NCBI GenBank assembly: GCA_004794785.1 | Contig: SJOL01008935.1 | Coordinates: 209,800 to 273,799, forward strand | DNA from: Opisthorchis felineus | Taxonomy: Eukaryota > Platyhelminthes > Trematoda > Opisthorchiida > Opisthorchiidae | DNA length: 64,000 nt | Direction of reading: 5' to 3' | Shown: positions 25,281-35,610 of the stretch, piece after piece | Position numbering within the stretch: the stretch's first letter is position 1 | How the letters are laid out: the number at the start of each line of letters is the position of its first letter | The notes under the pieces: model-generated | The model's input: only the letters and a program-made list of their open reading frames with translations | Told to the model about the DNA's origin: nothing | The model's database searches: none | Position numbers and translations under genes: made by a program

Positions 25281-26431
25281 AAGTCGACCTATACAGGCCA
25301 CATTCTTAGCTACCACAGCAACCTCACGCACCGTCATAAGCAAAACTACACGGGAACCCTTTTCATGCTTATGGAGAAACCCTGGATCACTATAGTATAT
25401 AAGTAAAAAAGAAAATTGCCTGTACAAGGTCGTCCAAGGAAACGGATATCCGGAAATCTCAAGTAGAGATGCCTCCGAATAAAAAGTAGGGCCACCCGGG
25501 CACAACACGTGGAAGGCAAATGCATCACACTTCTGCACATAGAAAACTTTGCTGTATTGACTGCAGGACTATCATAACACTTTTGGAGGACACAAAACAA
25601 AGGGAAAATTGGATGGAATTATAAATAAAACTGTTGCATGCATGATTCAGTGCACGCGTTGCACTAAGCAATAAGTAGAGCAATCATAAAGGACGCTTCC
25701 CACTAGACCACATACACACAAACTTCCTGTCAAAAAAAACACGGTCAGATTTCGCTTGGTTCTGCGCACGGAGATGGGAAGGTGGGATGAGACAGTTGTT
25801 TGACCGGAAAGGCGCAAGAAGTTTGCATGCCACCTGAGGGAAAAATAAAGAACGAAAGTTTATTCATTGAAGTTCATTGCTCCATCAAAAATGCCAACAG
25901 CAATCTGAAATTGACCCAGACTAGAAATTACTGAGAAAGGGGAAATTCAATATCTAAAAAGCCCAGAAATGTACAAGAAACCAGAGGATATACTCGCATG
26001 GAGAAGAAGAAAAGTTAAAATCCAACCAATAAGTTGGTACGACCGTGTGCTTCCAAATAATTAGCTAAAGTACTGAAGTGAAGAACGAAAGGCGTCTGAT
26101 TAGTCTATCAAAGGCAGAGATCAGGCACCTAAGAAAATCAAACCAAAATGCAACGCGACTTGAAAATGAGTCATTCAGAATACAAATATAAGGCATCAGA
26201 ATGGCCAACTAAATAACACTACGACCACAACACAACACGAACGGCAGTCAAATCCGCAAGACGGAAAGTGTACACGAAGAAGTAGGTGAAAGAAACAATG
26301 GCCGGAACGCAGGTTAAGTCCTAAAAGGACATATGGAATTGCAACCGACCTGTCCTCTAATCAAATACCCTCTTACAAAGCTACATAAAAGCTAACAGTT
26401 AAAGGGTATGAACCTACCTAAATGCTCACGG
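25281..26431. other. Noncoding stretch with an A/purine-rich plus strand
   Basis: From about 25780 to 26420 the plus strand is A-rich and frames such as SLSKAEIRHLRK read like broken retroelement coding sequence. It runs directly into family F copy 5. Stops occur in all frames and no diagnostic motif is visible. Confidence 0.3.
25624..25629 (+). terminator. Possible polyadenylation signal AATAAA
   Basis: AATAAA downstream of the stop at 25280, in an A-rich context. A hexamer like this is common by chance in AT-rich DNA. Confidence 0.25.
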
Positions 26432-26507
26432 AGGATGTCCACAAAATTGCTGAGGAAACGGTTTCAAGCAAACTGCCAAGCTCAGCTGTCAGATCAACAA
26501 CCGTCTA
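26432..26507 (+). repeat. Dispersed repeat family F, copy 5
   Basis: It contains GAGGAAACGGTTTCAAGCAA, ACTGCCAAGCTCAGC and CAGATCAACAACCG in family order. It is diverged and its 5' part is shortened. Confidence 0.65.
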
Positions 26508-28205
26508 AACTATAACCGATTTACACTAGTTTTATTGCTTTCTGTGCAGTGTCTGGGAGCAATTTCGAGAACGAGCAGGCATTTTCCACTTCACCGTTCC
26601 CACAATTGCCCGCAGCCTCCAAAGTAAAGTTTCTACTGGGCCACTGAACAGGGTTAAAGTAGGCTACTAGGACTTTATTGTCAAAGCCGATCAAAAATTT
26701 CAAAGTGAAGCTGAATATATTTCACAGAGAGATGATTCCTTTCGTCTCAGAGATAACGTGAGCCCCAAAAAGTACTTATGATCACAGATTCAACCAACTT
26801 GCTTGGCGATGAGCAGCTGCAGAGCGAAACAATGAAATTGTTCGACTGACCTTCGAGGACAAGGAGGATAATCCGGGTATTCGGATGGCGAACACTTTTC
26901 GCAAGATAAGGACATTTTAGTAGGAACAATGAAGGACAGATTTGTTCATCTCCTTTTGGTTTCGGTTTTCTCTCCATAACCTTATTGGCAGCAGCTTTCA
27001 CTGGAGTAAGGGGAATAATTTTCCACCGCTTGAGTCGGGAAAGGATATCCGTACTTATTCCCTTTCCTTTCCGACTGAGAGGAAAATCTCCCACACCTAG
27101 CGTCGTCCCCAGATAATGCTTCGAATTTACTTAGAAATTTGGCAGATATGTCGTGACATAACTTGAGGTAGGGACTCCCGGAAACCGGGGGAATGACCCA
27201 AGAGAACTGTTTTTCCTACCCATCTTGTGCTCGTATTTCGTGAATCCTACTGAGTCGAGTTTGAAACAGCAACTCAGGTCCTAATAATGAACTTTTGTTT
27301 GTTCGCAACCGAAGTACGACTAAATTACTCAGTTACGCACACAAACCAACTGGAATAGGCTGAAGTTGTATCAAAGATACAGCCAACTGCTTACCAACTG
27401 TATAATCTATTCCTTGTATGAAAACTAAAACTTATATGGCGTTTACATGAGGTCTTTCAAAATAACAAGGAGACTTTGGACACATCAAATTGACATAGAA
27501 CTTCTTGCAAACCCTCGAACATTTTCTTGTTTTGCTACCTGCTTTTAAACATACTGTGGGAATGTATAGATTCATCCTGGAAGACACAAAAGTTTACTTA
27601 TTATCTATTTTGAGGATTTTTTCAAGAGGGCGATCAAACATTCAAACTCTGTTTGATGCAGGATTTTTATCCAAATTGTACATAGCTCTTTTTTGGTTGG
27701 ACGTTCCAACTGGATAGGTGGTTGGTCTTGCAGTAGTAGGTAGAAGTTCAAAGTTTAGTGTGAATCAGTTAGAATATCTTTGAATGCAATCGAGTTCGTC
27801 AAGATGCAGCATTTTACTCATTTCACAAATAGTCACGCGCCTTTGACGGCTTGCCTTGATCATACACAGGTATCACACTATCATATCTCGTTTACTGCGT
27901 GCCCAGTAAAGCTCTAGTCGAAATGGTGATCTTTGATCATCTGCATGTGGGAGGACGGTAAATAAGACGGAGATGTGCAATCCGCTTTCGAGGGAACATT
28001 CTTATTACAGTGAAATAGGGTTCCAGAGGAAAGGGCTTGAAAGGGTTTTATTTGGCTTCGAGTTTAAGATAGCGAACATTTCTATTGCTCTGCCCGTAGA
28101 GTTTTACAGTTAATCGTCCTTTAGGATCAAAATAATGCCACAGAATTCATATACGCTGCACTGGATCTACGTTTCACTGTAAGCTTACACCATTAAGTTC
28201 TTTTT
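26508..28205. other. Noncoding stretch
   Basis: The minus frame 26747-27094 (115 codons) contains a lysine-rich segment after the acceptor-like TTTTCCTCTCAG but lacks a good donor. No family was recognised. Confidence 0.35.
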
Positions 28206-28389
28206 GGTCGTTTGCTCGTTCGATGAGTTGGGCCATTTGATTGCATACTTTTCAGCACCAATCGAGCTGACACCATCAGTGCACCGTTAGGGAGCGTAGT
28301 GGTTGGCATAACGCACTGATTTCAACTCACTTGGTGATGGAACGCTTGCAGTCGAATTGCCCAGCTCAGCCAACAAATCACAGATCATC
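28206..28389. repeat. Foldback element of family F with a tRNA A-box-like centre
   Basis: The left arm (28206-28283, inverted) and right arm (28311-28389, forward) are diverged copies of family F. They flank a 27-nt centre with AGCGTAGTGGTTGG (28293-28306), which resembles a Pol III A box and tRNA D-arm. Unlike the element at 22439, the arms are only moderately complementary to each other. The flank CTACGCTACCTGAGCTGCC continues the right arm as at 22597. Confidence 0.75.
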
Positions 28390-29377
28390 TACGCTACCTG
28401 AGCTGCCAACATTCTCCTCAATAAGCTTTCTGTTGAACATCTGCACTTCTAATGATATCTGTGGTATGTTTATAAAAGAATCGGTTGAATATCTGAAGAA
28501 AATATAGTGGCTTGGAAGCGAAATCCTATTAGTCAAGCTTGTATCATCAGAACGGTCTGCTTACAGAGCTGGTTCACTGGAATTTAGTTAAGAGAGTTAC
28601 ATGCAGTAACCCGGGCAATTGTCCCGGTTTTGCTCCATTGGCGAAACCATTTTGAGAGATTACGGTGTGAACAAGGCCGTTGGGTTACGGTATGATATCA
28701 GTCCGCGTGATGTAGCTGGCTGCGTCGACTGTCAGCTGTTACGGCATAACCGCAAAATTTTATCACATTTAAATGAAAACGTTTCTGAATGACCCCGACC
28801 TGGTCACACAGGATATACCGGTTGGCCAAAAACACGGGCTAGCCTAACTGCATCCCGAATTTAGGTGCGTGCTTTCTGTGTTTGGTGATCCAATCTTAAC
28901 ACTCTGCAGGTCTGTACCTTAAGTTGATTCTTCAGCTGGTTGCCAGGTAGTATGTAGTTTTTTGGAAGCTCCAAGTGGATGCAAAATCTGAGTGGTGGGC
29001 CATCAGTATAGATAACTAAATGCCTACTAAGCGACTGTTTCATTCTTCAGTTAATATCTGTATGACATATAGTCATCCTAACGAACAAAGTCTCTTAAAT
29101 ATATGGATGGCCTCCGGGAACGTCTGTGCTGTGTTGTACAGTAGGTGTTGTAGTATGATGATACTTAAAGAAACTAACACATGAAGCAGGTGTCCCGAAG
29201 ATAAACAACTCGCTGGCGAATGTGTTCATTGCTATGTTGCCATGTTAAGACCGATTGATGACTTGTAACTGGCCTGTGGCAGTCGATTTTTACCCCTCGA
29301 ATCTATGTCTGTGCCAAGAACTTGCAGGCAGCACCGCACCTGGCAACAAATAATACCGTCTATGACTCACACTGTAC
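28390..29377. other. Noncoding stretch before the assembly gap
   Basis: A small perfect stem, CCGGG/CCCGG, lies at 28611-28627. No gene was recognised. Confidence 0.4.
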
Positions 29378-30084
29378 NNNNNNNNNNNNNNNNNNNNNNN
29401 NNNNNNNNNNNNNNNNNNNNNNNNNNNNNNNNNNNNNNNNNNNNNNNNNNNNNNNNNNNNNNNNNNNNNNNNNNNNNNNNNNNNNNNNNNNNNNNNNNNN
29501 NNNNNNNNNNNNNNNNNNNNNNNNNNNNNNNNNNNNNNNNNNNNNNNNNNNNNNNNNNNNNNNNNNNNNNNNNNNNNNNNNNNNNNNNNNNNNNNNNNNN
29601 NNNNNNNNNNNNNNNNNNNNNNNNNNNNNNNNNNNNNNNNNNNNNNNNNNNNNNNNNNNNNNNNNNNNNNNNNNNNNNNNNNNNNNNNNNNNNNNNNNNN
29701 NNNNNNNNNNNNNNNNNNNNNNNNNNNNNNNNNNNNNNNNNNNNNNNNNNNNNNNNNNNNNNNNNNNNNNNNNNNNNNNNNNNNNNNNNNNNNNNNNNNN
29801 NNNNNNNNNNNNNNNNNNNNNNNNNNNNNNNNNNNNNNNNNNNNNNNNNNNNNNNNNNNNNNNNNNNNNNNNNNNNNNNNNNNNNNNNNNNNNNNNNNNN
29901 NNNNNNNNNNNNNNNNNNNNNNNNNNNNNNNNNNNNNNNNNNNNNNNNNNNNNNNNNNNNNNNNNNNNNNNNNNNNNNNNNNNNNNNNNNNNNNNNNNNN
30001 NNNNNNNNNNNNNNNNNNNNNNNNNNNNNNNNNNNNNNNNNNNNNNNNNNNNNNNNNNNNNNNNNNNNNNNNNNNNNNNNNNNN
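29378..30084. other. Assembly gap, 707 N
   Basis: Runs of N. Open frames that cross the gap are artefacts of translating N. Confidence 0.99.
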
Positions 30085-32867
30085 TATCATAAGAAGCCAA
30101 GCTAATAAACCTGTGTTTTCTAGACACACTCCCAGTTCATCGTTGAAAACAAAATTGTCCGAAACTGCGTTGAGCATGCTGGTGTTTACTTATCATGGGT
30201 GGAAGCAGTCAGGAATATTAGCAAGTCCGCCTCAAACCCACGCAAAAAATAGTAAGACCACGTAGAAAACGGAATCAAGCAGAAACAAGATATCAAATTT
30301 GTCAATAAAATACATATGACCGTTTTTCACACACCGTAGGTTATGGCGAAATATCAATTTAACTGAAATTTCTCCTTGGGTGGAATACAGCCGTTTAGAG
30401 GTTGAGTTGGTTATACCAAGAAATTCGGATGAATCCCAGCAAAATCCCTCGTTTGTGGTATTCTTCAACTACAAATGCTGCATAAGACTACCCGTTTCAG
30501 TTGGTAGGGTGTTCGAGATGTCGAAGTATATTTTCTTGCCGCGACATAGTAATCATCATATTGCTGAAAACTCTTCAACAGTCCACGTTTGTTCCGCCCT
30601 TATTGGGGCTCTTTAGGTAAGAGAAGTCTCTCAGCTTCTGTCAAATTTATGTTCAACATGCACACTAAATTATACATGGCGTTCATGCATTTAAAGTATC
30701 ACACCCGAGAGATTCAACTGAGCTGCTTGTTATCACCAAGTTAGGATTCCACCTCATTACTATGCTGTCTAGATATGTGGTGAGGAGTATATGAAAGCCG
30801 AGAGAAGCAAACAGCATATGAGGTTGACGCAAAACTGATTTAGGAGAGCACTGCAATTAGAAATCAATGTTAAAGGACTTGTGGGGTATTAAAACTAAAT
30901 TAGCGCCCAGAAACTTTATTTTTGACAGGCTATGTTAACCCGATTCTCAGCGACTAAGATATATGTGCATTCACAGAGAGGCGAAATGTCTGCTTGCGCT
31001 TGTTCAGAAATTGACAAGTAGTATGGTTTTTTTAGACAAATAGAAGTCGTCAATGTAAAATCAATTTTCGAATTCCCGAGCAAGTTATATCCACCGGATA
31101 GAAGTGTTGCACCGTTGTGTGTCTAAAAAAACTTTGGCTTTTACCTACTGCTGCGCATAAAACTGGGCACCGCATGTTCATACCCAGCGCTGCAACTTCC
31201 TCAGTAGGTTCATACTACACCATATTATCACAAATCCTTCAAAACCCATAAAAATACCTGAAATTAGTCGGCTTTTAAGGCCAGTAGGTGGCATTTTCTG
31301 TGGACCTTTTAACGTTCGCATTGAGTCGCTTTAAAATTCTAATACGGAATTCCAAATATTTTGTTAATCGCGTAATGGAAACTCCTTTAATGTAGCATCT
31401 CTCTGAAATCGTACCCTCCCAGTTTGTGAATATTGCGCAAAAGAGTGGAATTATTCGGCCAGTGGCACTTCTAATCAGTAGAACGTCCTGTTCCTACTTT
31501 TTCTGTTGCTAACTTCTGAATATGGCGCTCTATTACAAAAAAGCACACCCGGAGAGCGTCATCTTTTTTTTTTATCTCAGTTTCATGGTTAACTACAAAG
31601 GGAACGATTAGAAAACAACAGTTGATCAACACACTGTATCTCGTCGATAACTAGTCCTTTATATATTTGTTTGTTTGTGGTAAAAAAAGTAGCCTAAAGT
31701 GAGAATTGATAACTTGTCACTAGTCTTGCATGCCTTGAAACTAAACTATCCATATCTTTTTCTCATGTGCATCATTAATACTGCTCAGAATTAAAAGTTA
31801 TACGTCTGAATTACCCTACCATTGTATGATTCTTCCGAAGTTTAATGGCTAAAGATACTTAAGAAAGACAACGCTCAAGCACGCTTATGCCAACCGTTAC
31901 TATAATGTCAGTCAGAGTAAAACTCTGAAAGAAAGAGCAAAAACTAAGACCCGTTTTCTGGTGGTGAAATACGGTGCCTGGGTCATTGCTTACCGAAACG
32001 GTCAAGTGGACTGTCTTCTGTAGCCTGAACACTCCAAACCACCTCCCATACTCTCTCCAATGAAAGCAACTTTTTTTAATCTGGAGGATGACGCTTCGGG
32101 AGGCGTCAAAGTACTCTGTTTTCTGATGTAGAACTGATGCAAGTTCCGCATAACAATAACGGGTTGCTTTCATCTGTTAAGTGGAGCCCAAATTTCCAGA
32201 GGTCTACCGAGCATGTACGTTGAGTAAATGTGAGTACCTTTGGTTTATAGCTGCTCGAGAACACGGATGACATACGGCGTGCATCACAAATGATAGGTGT
32301 GTATTCCTGTTGTGGTTAATGAACTCACACGTTGCTCTAGATTTTTCATCAATAAGCCTTCATATTTTCGGATGTTTTTGACACAAAGTTCATAGAATTT
32401 GGAGCTTGTTTCTATTTTTGGAGAACTTATTGCCTCAGAAAGTTATGCCACCTTGAAAACCTATGACCTTCTTTTCTTCCTGTCGCATTACGCATCCCTT
32501 CAGTGTGCTTACTTTACAAAACCTTGTCAATGCACACAACTTATATACTGTGTCCTGCGCATTTGTGAAAACCGTGAAAAACGCAACGAATCACTCACGT
32601 TAACCAAATCTTCGGTGCTACGTTGATAACGCAGATGCGTGCGCATAAGCTCGTGAGTTCGAATAAGACCAGTTTATTGTATCATTCAGGACGTGGATCC
32701 GGAGATATCAGTCGCTGTCCATGTCAAACGGCAGGCCTTTGGTTCGGAATCCTGGGGAACATCCACGAATTTCTGCTACTTTTGGTCCGACAGCTGGTGT
32801 GTTTCAATAACAAATAACCGGTATGCAAAAAAAGCAAATGTGTGGCTAAACGGAAGGGGACTGGCGT
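30085..32867. other. Noncoding stretch with family G copy 2
   Basis: A diverged copy of family G lies at 30558-30640 (GCTGAAAACTCTTCAACAG, GGGGCTCTTTAGG). The remainder holds only short, unrecognised frames and an 11-nt T run near 31566. Confidence 0.4.
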
Positions 32868-32957
32868 CCGGTTTGCTGAGATTAACAGTTTTATTGCAGA
32901 CATCTCACCATCTGTCGAGATGGCATCGTCAGTGCGAAGCAGATTAGCGCAGTGGTG
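32868..32957 (-). repeat. Dispersed repeat family F, copy 7, next to a perfect A-box sequence
   Basis: The reverse complement reads GCACTGACGATGCCATCTCG and AGATGGTGAG. CCATCT and AGATGG form a six-base stem in the place where other copies have GTCACC/GGTGAT. On the plus strand the arm is followed, nine bases on, by TAGCGCAGTGG (32945-32955), an exact Pol III A-box match. This mirrors the centre of the foldback at 28206. Confidence 0.6.
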
Positions 32958-33131
32958 CTTTCGGCCACTAAAGGAATGATGAATTAGTGGTTTAGTAATT
33001 TAAGAACCTAACAACCGCCGCGAGACGATTCAAGTGAGTGACATTTATGGATTGGATTGGCGAACAACTGTTGTGCTTTTCTCACTCTGTATACAGCCGA
33101 AACAATCCCCCATCTGAATGGCAGATCTTAC

Positions 33132-33360
33132 ATAATTGAGTGCAATTCCAGTCTGTGAGAGTGGCAGCAAGGCAAATTTACGGTCTAGGTATACGTTTTG
33201 ATAAGAAGATTTTTGGAACATTTCTTGTGAACGGTACGACCAGCAAGTAATATAGAAATCTATAGGATCCCCGTCCCCGTAGCGAACTTGAAAGCGCAAC
33301 ATAACCGTACAGTTTCGCGCATCTTCCAAATTTGTTCTTCTGCGTTCCCTCAAGCGCGTA
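33132..33360 (-). CDS. Well-bordered internal exon candidate, function unknown
   Basis: On the minus strand, a strong acceptor (CACTTGTTTATTCTTTAG) is followed by 229 open nucleotides and a strong donor (CAATTAT followed by GTAAGA). After one split-codon base, the peptide reads TRLRERRRTNLEDARN at its start and ends with LSQTGIALNY (76 complete codons, ending in phase 0). The middle, VRYGDGDPIDFYITCWSY, looks like a folded beta-rich domain. No family was recognised. This is the most convincing single exon in the window apart from the retrotransposon. It may share a gene with the minus-strand candidates at 20662 and 7810. Confidence 0.55.
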
Positions 33361-34389
33361 CTAAAGAATAAACAAGTGGAATCAAACGCCTGTTTCAAAG
33401 GCTTGTCTCACAGGTTGTCACAGAAGTACCAACGAAAAGAAGAGCTTTTACACAAACTTATTGCACAGATCCGTTTTCCACTAGATCATAACTTGAACCG
33501 AACAATCTTCCCGTCCAGTCCAGAAAACTGTTATATCAACCATGTTGACAACTAGCAAAATAAGGAACTCTTATTTGGCTTGAGATTTTACACTCAATTC
33601 GAAAATGTAAATGTCTTATGGCAGAGTTTTGTAAGTCTCCGACCAACTAACTCAGTTAAAGCCACCCGAAGCCGAATTACATTGAGCTTGGTGAAACTTA
33701 AAAAACGAAGTAGACAAAGCCCAGATTAGGTAAGCCCATAAGTTAACTAAATACTAGATTAAGAGAAGCAAGATGTACCAGATTTCGGTAACTCTGTAAT
33801 CTCAAGCTGTGCAATCCGCTTGTTATCACGTGGCTACTTTGATCCCTGTCTAACGCAGTTTGTCTAAACCCGTTTACACTACCTGTGCACCAACAAACTT
33901 TTTGACAGCTTCCGAATGGTAGGACAGTTGCATACCGAAACGCCCTAATGATTTGACAGCACTTCGTCGAAGAGTTCATTTCGGTTGTGACCGCGTGCTA
34001 AGTACATTCGGGTGGATAGTATATGAGTATCAAGCGACTTTCTGATCTTTACTCGCAAAAACAACGGATGTGCGTCCATATCGGTGGAAAACGTGCATCA
34101 CACTGCTTTAAACTGCGACAATTTATCCAGACACAGACACGTATGCACCCTACTATGAATGAATTATCTTTGATCTGAGTGGATTTGTCCTCATACATGT
34201 CAAGCAGCCTTATCTCATATTAAATACATACTTGTGTCTGGTTTATTGGTGACCCATGACCAAATACAGTACTAAACATCTCCTCACCACGAGAAAGACA
34301 TATGGAGGTGGTGCGTTACCGTTTTGGTTTCCAAACCGTCCAGAAATATTTTTTGTCATCTACGTCGCCTTCTTTAACAAGGAAGAACT
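33361..34389. other. Noncoding stretch
   Basis: No gene or repeat recognised. Confidence 0.4.
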
Positions 34390-35610
34390 AAAGCCGAGGT
34401 GAAGAGGAAGCGCTGGCTGAATTTTTCACTGCTGATTAATTACACATAATCCACGCAGATCAAAAACCACTGCTGGCCATCCTGGGATCTTCAAAAGCCA
34501 TCCTGGTTCACGCTAACAAACGCCATAGACTCTGCGCTACCGTGATTCTGGCCTATGTTTTTGTGTAACTGTACGCATGTATTTTTGTACATAATATCTC
34601 AGTAGAATGTCAACAAGAACGACAACGCCACGGCACTTGCAGCAGTTGCAACCGGGAACGAAATCCAGAATTTTTTCCCTATCTCGGCTTGGATACGTGG
34701 TAGAAAAACTACGCCTGACCCTGTGGTGCACAGTGTCACTTGCTATTCCACAAGCACATGGCGTACAGAGGGAAACGGTGAATGTCAATGGTTACTTCTT
34801 CGCAAAGATGCTTTATTGTGTAATTTCGGGTGGCCTTGTTGTCATACCACTGAAACACCGGCATTGATTTTCGTGTCAGTTTCACAAAGGGCTTTCTGGT
34901 TTTGGCAGAATTTCATCACTCAAAGTTATATTATAGCTGTGAAGACTGTTCAATAGGAGCTAAATCTTTCCGGTCAGTGCAAGAATACATGTTCTTGATT
35001 GTGGTAGATGTTTTGGCAAAGTGGCCAGAGCTGTTGATGGGAAGCTTCAACTATAACAACGATGTAAACTCTTGGTTGGCTGTTTACATGGTTTAAAGTT
35101 CCAGAGCTTCCTCTGATATATAATCGAGCTCGGTACATAGATAATGTGTGTCCAGTTATTTTCGATTTTCAACCCATCCACAACTGAATGGGTGAGCCTT
35201 TGTTGATACCTTTAGAGGACGCCTAATTAAGCTGGAAAAAAGAGGACGTCAAGCAAAACGTACGAACATCATAAACGAGAGATTCAGCTGGGTTCCAGGT
35301 GAGTCACCCGTCAAAACCAAATTGGTATGCAAATGAGTGCACTTCGCTAATTTCATGCAATTAGGGTTCAAGTAGAAAATAGGGTTGACGGAAACTCGGG
35401 ACTACGCCTGCCTGATGAGTTCCAAAAAAGGGGAAACCGAACGTGAGCTGTTGGAGAGTTTTCAGCGACCTTATGAGTAGTGCGTTATGTCTCAAACGCA
35501 CATCTTTCTGCGGTCATATACAGCGACACCTGTTAACTCGAGCCCCAGTCAGCAGTCTTCAGGCAGAAAGTTCCTAGCGAAACCATGCATCTGGGAATGA
35601 TGTTGCACAG
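34390..35610 (+). pseudogene. Decayed Ty3/gypsy pol relic (RNase H to integrase)
   Basis: Frameshifted and stop-riddled, but collinear with the C-terminal half of a Ty3/gypsy Pol. An RNase H tether segment DQKPLLAILGSSKAI lies near 34458-34502. An integrase zinc-domain start, VVIPLKHRH then QFHKGLSGFGRI, lies near 34838-34910. An integrase core segment, FLIVVDVLAKWPELLMG, lies near 34991-35041. A catalytic-glutamate-region remnant, GEPFVDTFRGRLIKLEK, lies near 35192-35240. A late core segment, FLRSYTATP then GRKF, lies near 35503-35570. The spacing suggests a CsRn1/Kabuki-like lineage (family knowledge, from memory). It is not closely related to the intact element at 39.6-44.3 kb. A foreign repeat interrupts it at about 35265-35450. 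Confidence 0.72.
35265..35450 (+). repeat. Dispersed repeat family H inserted in the gypsy relic
   Basis: ACGAGAGATTCAGCTGGGTT and TCCAGGTGA interrupt the integrase reading. The same words occur inverted at 56208-56240. TGCAAATGAGTGCACTTCGC recurs in plus orientation at 56306-56327 with changes. The boundaries are approximate. Confidence 0.5.

Noticed and set aside
29290..30177. Long open frames spanning the N run
   Set aside because: They are translations of N; the flanks are too short to support a gene.
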